A stretch of 38,001 bases of DNA, taken from Deferribacter abyssi. Its GTDB lineage: Bacteria; Chrysiogenota; Deferribacteres; Deferribacterales; Deferribacteraceae. The notes below the pieces were generated by a model. The model made no database searches, was not told where the DNA came from, and saw only the letters and a program-made list of their open reading frames with translations. The translations under genes and the position numbers were made by a program. The stretch lies in assembly GCF_049472655.1 (NCBI RefSeq), contig NZ_JAQNCS010000019.1, forward strand, positions 1-38,001, written 5' to 3'. This document shows positions 33,571 to 38,001 of the stretch, piece by piece (the first letter of the stretch is position 1; each line of letters starts with the position of its first letter).

Positions 33571-34701
33571 TCAGCATTGTTTTATAAAAAATTTTGCCAA
33601 TAATATTATACATCCTAGTGTGATTAATAAAACGTACCACCCATAATGTCTATAAACTAAAATTGGTAAAAAAGATCCAATACTTCCACCTAAATAGTAG
33701 AATGATACATACAATCCATTTACCACACCTTTATGATCATCAGATAACTTGTTTAAAAATCCTGAGACAAGAGAATGAACCGTAAACATACCACCGCAGA
33801 AAAAAAACATACCTATAAAAAATATTATAATACTTTCTATCGATAATATAAGCAATGAAACAAAATAAAGTGTAGCTCCTGCAAGGGCTGCATTTCTGAC
33901 TGAACCTTTAAATACTTTGATAATTTTAGTAGAATTTAATGAAGCTACAATTCCAAGCATATAACCACTATACATTACCCCAGTTTTAAATTCACCAATA
34001 TTTGTAGATATCTCTTTCATACGAAAAGGCAAAGCATTCAATAGTGCTGCAAACACAAAAAATACACAAAAAATCGAAAAATAATAGTATAAAAATATCT
34101 TATTAGATAAAACATCTTTAAAGACTGACAAATTAATTTTGTTTACCTTGACTTTTTCATCTTTTTTTAGTTTAAGAATCAAAAAAGATGAAAAAATTAG
34201 GCTCATACTTAAAAATAAAAACACATAACGCCATCCAAATATACTTGATATTAATCCCGCAATAAATCTCCCAAAAAACCCCCCCATAATAGTACTTGCT
34301 ATATAAATAGACATTACTCTTTGAACAGAATCAAAACTTGAAATCAAAGAAATATAAGTCATTAATGCAGTGAGAATTGCTGGAATAATAAGACCTTGAA
34401 TCAATCTAGCCAAAAGAATTATTGTAAAATCAGATGCAAAATAAACTATCAACTCACTAAAAGCTAGCAAAAAAGTTGCAACTAGTAGTAGTTTCTTCGC
34501 AGAAAATTTCTCTAAGATATAACCATAAAATAGAGGCGCAATGGCTAGAGGAATCAAGGTAATCGTAATCAACAGTGATGATTTATCTGAAGTGATGCAA
34601 AACTCTTCAGAAAAAACAGGCAATAAAGGTTGAGGGGCATAAAGAGCCGAAAATGTCATAACAGTCACAAAAGAAGCAATAAAAATATATTTTTTATTCA
34701 T
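33571..34701 (-). CDS. Major facilitator superfamily transporter (YnfM-like)
   Basis: A 376-residue inner-membrane protein with about 12 hydrophobic helices. The opening FSALYAPQPLLPVFSEEF and the loop RLIQGLIIPAILTALM match the drug:H+ antiporter-like YnfM branch of the MFS, which usually has around 400 residues. It is likely an exporter; the substrate is unknown. Start ATG at 34701 has no clear ribosome-binding site, so a lower or regulated level is possible. Its upstream region holds two inverted repeats. Confidence 0.85.
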   Translation of the reverse strand: MNKKYIFIASFVTVMTFSALYAPQPLLPVFSEEFCITSDKSSLLITITLIPLAIAPLFYGYILEKFSAKKLLLVATFLLAFSELIVYFASDFTIILLARLIQGLIIPAILTALMTYISLISSFDSVQRVMSIYIASTIMGGFFGRFIAGLISSIFGWRYVFLFLSMSLIFSSFLILKLKKDEKVKVNKINLSVFKDVLSNKIFLYYYFSIFCVFFVFAALLNALPFRMKEISTNIGEFKTGVMYSGYMLGIVASLNSTKIIKVFKGSVRNAALAGATLYFVSLLILSIESIIIFFIGMFFFCGGMFTVHSLVSGFLNKLSDDHKGVVNGLYVSFYYLGGSIGSFLPILVYRHYGWYVLLITLGCIILLAKFFIKQC

Positions 34702-34756
34702 AAACGCACTATAAATTCATTTATAGGATTTATCAATATTGTTCTAAGTTCAACAA

Positions 34757-34781
34757 TCAATGTTCATTATTGGAACATTGA
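34757..34781. repeat. 9-bp perfect palindrome upstream of the MFS gene
   Basis: TCAATGTTC (34757-34765), a 7-nt spacer and GAACATTGA (34773-34781). It lies 56 nt upstream of the MFS start codon, the right distance for an operator. No regulator gene is adjacent. Confidence 0.5.
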
Positions 34782-34797
34782 AAAATTTATTTATTCA

Positions 34798-34856
34798 ACG
34801 AAGTTACCAATGCATAACTATATGTTTAACATATTGGTAATATTGGCTTACTTCGT
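34798..34856. repeat. Bulged inverted repeat upstream of the small membrane protein gene
   Basis: ACGAAGT-TACCAAT (34798-34811) pairs with ATTGGTA (34833-34839) and ACTTCGT (34850-34856). A 10-nt bulge contains a second ATATTGG, so the right arm carries a direct repeat. It could be an RNA structure, or a binding site. Confidence 0.45.
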
Positions 34857-34963
34857 CGTTTTGCACCTTCAACAACAAAGAAAAAGCGTGTTTTTTTATA
34901 AAATTTTGAATTTTTTTAACCATTAATAATCATATAAATATAAAAAAGATGAAGGAGGTAAAA

Positions 34964-35095
34964 ATGAAAACTCATCAGCTCTTTTTGATTATCATGTTTT
35001 TATTAACAGCTATTATGCAATATAATTTATATTTAAAAGATAAAAAATATAGCAAAATTAAAAACAAACACCACAGAAAACAAAAACAAAATTAA
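34964..35095 (+). CDS. Small single-pass membrane protein, 43 residues, unknown
   Basis: An open frame of 43 codons that begins with ATG behind a perfect AAGGAGGT (spacing 4-5). The protein has one hydrophobic helix (LFLIIMFLLTAIM, about residues 6-18) and then a very basic tail (Lys, His and Arg, ending KNKHHRKQKQN). By the positive-inside rule the tail should be in the cytoplasm. No family is recognised. It stands alone on the plus strand between two minus-strand units and ends 23 nt from the TRAP permease stop. Such small membrane proteins often act as regulators or subunits; nothing here shows which. Confidence 0.6.
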   Translation: MKTHQLFLIIMFLLTAIMQYNLYLKDKKYSKIKNKHHRKQKQN

Positions 35096-35118
35096 AAAAC
35101 ACCCTTTTTAAATTTTAT

Positions 35119-36453
35119 TTATTCAATCATTTTTTGAGGAAGATAAAATACAATCTCTGGAAACATAGTAATTAAAACAACCATGATTATCATTATAAGA
35201 AAAAATGGAAATGTAGCCTTTAAGATTTTAGATATATCCTCACCTGATATTCCCTGAATTACAAAAAGACTAAAACCTACAGGTGGTGTAATCTGAGCCA
35301 ACTCCACCATGAATACTAAAAATATACCAAACCATAATGGCTTAAACCCGGCCAAAGTAACAATGGGTAATACAATGGGTAGAGTCATAACTACCATGGA
35401 AATTCCGTCCAAAATCATCCCTAAAAAGATATACATCAATCCCACAACAAAAATCAAAACATAAGGTGACAAATTTAAGCCTGCAATATATTCACTCAAC
35501 GCTCTAGCTATTCCCACAAAACCAACTACCTGTGATAAAAACGCAGCACCCATTATTATAAACGAAATCATACAGGTTGTCTTGACAGCACTTAAAAGAG
35601 AAATCTTAAAGTTTTCCCATGTTAGGTTTTTAAACAATATGGCAAGCAAATAAGCACCTAATACACCTATGGCAGCTGCTTCAGTGGGTGTTGTAAAACC
35701 AAGATAAATACCACCTAACACTATAAAAACAAGAAATAAAACAGGAAATATTTCTTTTGATCGTTTAATTTTTTCTTTAAAAGAAAATTTTTCATCGTCT
35801 TTAGGAACCACATTTGGCTTTAACAAAGAAACAATAATTATGTATGAAGAATACATACCAGCAAGCATTAAGCCAGGTATAACACCACCTACAAAAAGCT
35901 TACCGATAGATGTGTCAGAAAGCACACCATAAATAATCATAATTAAACTTGGTGGAATAAGAAAACCAAGAGTCCCAGCCCCGGCAAGAGAACCCAATGC
36001 AAGATTTTTATCATATCCTCTCTTTGAAAGTTCATCCAACGTAATCTTTCCCACTGTAGCTGTAGTAGCTGCACTTGAGCCTGAAACTGCTGCAAACAGT
36101 GAACATGCTACAACATTTATATGAAGTAATTTTCCTGGCACCTTTGTAAGCCATGGTAATAATCCATTCAACAGCTTTGTAGAAATAGCAGTCCTGTATA
36201 ACACCTCACCCATCAAAATAAACAAAGGTAGTGCAGTCAAAGACCAAGAATCCAAACTGTTCCATACAGAATTTGCAATCAACGCTCCAATTTTGTGCCA
36301 AACAGAGATAGTGGGTGGCAAATTAAACTTGTAAAGCAACATCCCAGCGATAGCTGCAGCAAAAAGAGAAAATCCTATCCATAAGCCACTAAGCAAAAAC
36401 AAAAACATGATACCAAACATAATAAAGGAAAGTATTAGTGGATCAGAGATCAT
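35119..36453 (-). CDS. dctM: TRAP transporter large permease subunit
   Basis: A 444-residue membrane protein with about 12 to 14 helices. GSSAATTATVGKITLDEL and GFLIPPSLIMIIYG near the middle and ITPPVGFSLFVIQGI near the end are the conserved DctM blocks. It moves substrate by Na+ or H+ symport together with DctQ and DctP. Its start overlaps dctQ by 4 nt (ATGA). Length is normal (about 430). Confidence 0.95.
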   Translation of the reverse strand: MISDPLILSFIMFGIMFLFLLSGLWIGFSLFAAAIAGMLLYKFNLPPTISVWHKIGALIANSVWNSLDSWSLTALPLFILMGEVLYRTAISTKLLNGLLPWLTKVPGKLLHINVVACSLFAAVSGSSAATTATVGKITLDELSKRGYDKNLALGSLAGAGTLGFLIPPSLIMIIYGVLSDTSIGKLFVGGVIPGLMLAGMYSSYIIIVSLLKPNVVPKDDEKFSFKEKIKRSKEIFPVLFLVFIVLGGIYLGFTTPTEAAAIGVLGAYLLAILFKNLTWENFKISLLSAVKTTCMISFIIMGAAFLSQVVGFVGIARALSEYIAGLNLSPYVLIFVVGLMYIFLGMILDGISMVVMTLPIVLPIVTLAGFKPLWFGIFLVFMVELAQITPPVGFSLFVIQGISGEDISKILKATFPFFLIMIIMVVLITMFPEIVFYLPQKMIE

Positions 36454-36941
36454 TTACCATCCTCTTTAATAAATTTTTTCAAAATTTCGCCAAAAACCTG
36501 CAAAGCAAAAATTGTATATCCTATAGGTAATGCTATTTGAGGTAAATAAAGCGGCGTTTCCGCTATTGTATCCGCACGCATATCCAAAGAATAAGTGTCA
36601 TACACCATCATTGCAGAATGATATATGGAAAAAACAAGTATTGCCAAAACAACAAAAAGAACTACTGTCTCAAGATAGTTTCGAGCTTTTTCTCCCAATC
36701 TCGATGTAATAATAGTAATTCTTATATGGCTTTTTTCCTTAAAAGTGTAAGATAAGCCCAACATTACCACAAAAACAAACATATAAGCGCTGTATTCATC
36801 AGCTATCAACGTGGATGTATTGAACAAAGCCCTAAGAAAAATTTCTACTGCTATCAAACATACAATTAAAATCATAAAAATTGCTGAAAAAACGGCACCG
36901 ATATTCGATGCCGTCTCAATGATTCTTAATATTCTTTTCAT
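36450..36941 (-). CDS. dctQ: TRAP transporter small permease subunit
   Basis: A 163-residue, four-helix membrane protein of the DctQ type; LIADEYSAYMFVFVVMLGLSY is the conserved second-helix region. It overlaps dctP and dctM by 4 nt each, so the three subunits are made together. It forms the membrane complex with DctM. Confidence 0.93.
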   Translation of the reverse strand: MKRILRIIETASNIGAVFSAIFMILIVCLIAVEIFLRALFNTSTLIADEYSAYMFVFVVMLGLSYTFKEKSHIRITIITSRLGEKARNYLETVVLFVVLAILVFSIYHSAMMVYDTYSLDMRADTIAETPLYLPQIALPIGYTIFALQVFGEILKKFIKEDGK

Positions 36942-37915
36942 TTTACATATTTTTCCAAAACTTTTCTTTCTTTACCTTTTGCTTTTTTCATAAACTCTTC
37001 AATAATCTTTTTAGCAGCCTTATCCATAGCCGTAACTAATTCTGGTGTAGGATCATTTATAATCATTCCATGCTTTTCTAGTATCTTAGCAGCAGTAAAA
37101 TACCTTTCTTTTGAATTTTTCCATTGTTTTTCTTCTATTTCTCTGGCTGCTTTCAAAATTGCTTTTTGCTGATCTTTTGACAATGACTTCCAGTAGTCAA
37201 GATTTATAGTCACCATATTGAGAGGAAACGCATAGTAAATATTTGTAAAATATTTCAATACTTCCCAGAATTTACCATTTTTTGCAGATTCTGTGGAAGT
37301 TAACACAGAATCAATTACTCCGGTCCTGAGAGATGAGTAAACCTCTCCCCATGGCATTGATACAGGAGACCCACCAAGCTCTCTCAAAAACTTTGCACCG
37401 TTCTTGTCGTAAGTCCTTGTTTTAAGCCCTTTTAAATCAGCAACACTTTTTATTTCTTTTTTGGTAACCAAACCACTTGGTGGCCATGGAGCAGCATATA
37501 AAAACTTTTGATTCCATTTCAATGCAGCTTTTTCATAGAGCGGCTTACAATCTTCATATAAAGCTCTTGCTTCTTTAAAGTTTGAAACAAGTCTTGGTAA
37601 TGAACTTATTCCAAAAACATGTTCACTACCTGCAACAACACCCATCAGAATATCAGACATAGGAACTTGAGCATCTTTTACAGCTTTTAGAAGCTCTGGG
37701 CCTTTAAACCCCAAACTTCCACCAGGATGAACAATTATTTTCACGCTACCATTAGAGTATTTTTCCACCAATTTAGCAAATTCCATCGCTCCCTGAGTAT
37801 GAAAACTGGTAGCACCATAAATAGCATTTAAATCAAGCTTAACATTTCCAGCAAACACGGTTAAAGAAAACATTAGTGCCAACATAAAACTTAAAACATT
37901 TTTTACATACTTCAT
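36938..37915 (-). CDS. dctP: TRAP transporter periplasmic solute-binding protein
   Basis: A 325-residue periplasmic protein with a signal peptide (cut after VFAG at about residue 22). ADLKGLKTRTYDKNGAKFL holds the arginine that binds the carboxylate in most TRAP receptors, and GVIDSVLTS is the following conserved block. It collects an organic acid and hands it to DctQM. The exact substrate (C4-dicarboxylate, keto acid, lactate or other) cannot be told. ATG at 37915 follows AAGGAGG. First gene of dctPQM. Confidence 0.94.
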   Translation of the reverse strand: MKYVKNVLSFMLALMFSLTVFAGNVKLDLNAIYGATSFHTQGAMEFAKLVEKYSNGSVKIIVHPGGSLGFKGPELLKAVKDAQVPMSDILMGVVAGSEHVFGISSLPRLVSNFKEARALYEDCKPLYEKAALKWNQKFLYAAPWPPSGLVTKKEIKSVADLKGLKTRTYDKNGAKFLRELGGSPVSMPWGEVYSSLRTGVIDSVLTSTESAKNGKFWEVLKYFTNIYYAFPLNMVTINLDYWKSLSKDQQKAILKAAREIEEKQWKNSKERYFTAAKILEKHGMIINDPTPELVTAMDKAAKKIIEEFMKKAKGKERKVLEKYVK

Positions 37916-37957
37916 GACATCCTCCTTTTTATTTGTAGTGCTTAATCTAGCTAATTA

Positions 37958-37985
37958 ATTATAAATAAATAATCTCCTTATTCAA
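37958..37985 (-). promoter_or_regulatory. dctPQM promoter
   Basis: On minus, TTGAAT (37980-37985), a 16-nt spacer and a perfect TATAAT (37958-37963), about 43 nt before the dctP ATG. No TGTATAC site is present. Confidence 0.65.
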
Positions 37986-38001
37986 TCTTAATTTTATCCT
38001 A

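Noticed and set aside
34630..34926. Plus-strand open frame of 98 codons overlapping the 5' end of the MFS gene
   Set aside because: No ribosome-binding site; it is largely antisense to the MFS coding region and to the inverted repeats.
1..38001. CRISPR arrays, insertion sequences, prophage or toxin-antitoxin modules
   Set aside because: No regularly spaced repeats, transposase, integrase, phage structural or toxin-antitoxin genes were recognised in either strand.

Overview
The window reads as chromosomal DNA from a low-GC, AT-rich, motile, respiring Gram-negative thermophile or anaerobe. The best guess is the Deferribacterota (Deferribacter-like). This rests on gene content and protein style: a 2-oxoglutarate:ferredoxin oxidoreductase, two-subunit class I fumarase, monomeric isocitrate dehydrogenase, AcnB, and a DUF3373-type porin with a TorD-like chaperone. 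It was not tested by any search. There is no prophage, insertion sequence, CRISPR array or rRNA in the window; there is one tRNA-Ser(CGA).

Layout. 1-3.2 kb: tRNA-Ser, a CoA-disulfide reductase/NADH oxidase-type flavoprotein, and a convergent secreted M16 zinc peptidase. 3.4-9.7 kb (minus): a double-Cache chemoreceptor downstream of argD-argF-argG-glyQ, whose promoter carries a 13-bp palindrome. 9.8-11.6 kb (plus): an overlapping two-gene unit that looks like a shrunken, catalytically eroded IorA/IorB pair. 11.6-13.3 kb (minus): an AMMECR1 protein and a membrane diguanylate cyclase. 13.5-16.8 kb (plus): sdhCDAB, faced by a small gene recognisable as a divergent SdhE flavinylation factor. 17.3-28.5 kb (minus): acnB, icd, mdh and sucCD-korDABC. 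28.7-30.2 kb (plus): the two fumarase subunits. 30.5-33.5 kb (minus): a TorD-like chaperone, a small c-type cytochrome with an unusual CX3CH heme motif, and a large porin. 33.6-38 kb: an MFS exporter, an unlisted 43-codon membrane protein, and a complete tripartite TRAP transporter.

How it works together. Nearly the whole TCA cycle from citrate to oxaloacetate lies in 17 kb, with the ferredoxin-linked KOR in place of 2-oxoglutarate dehydrogenase, so the set can in principle run either way. Citrate synthase and ATP-citrate lyase are not in the window. The main regulatory observation is a repeated 15-bp palindrome, TGTATAC-N-RTATACA, at five promoters: sdh, icd, acnB, fumarase and torD-cytochrome-porin. 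At icd and acnB it overlaps the -10 or start point, where a repressor would bind. At sdh, fumarase and torD it lies just upstream of the -35, where an activator would bind, and it has a slightly different sequence there. This suggests one undescribed dual regulator joining the central carbon cycle to a periplasmic electron-transfer module.

Other items of interest are the IorAB-like pair without catalytic residues, an SdhE with Ala in its RGxxE motif, and a 12-bp element upstream of sucC that can mask its ribosome-binding site only in read-through transcripts. All positions were read by eye. Promoter and terminator calls are pattern matches, and family comparisons are from memory.
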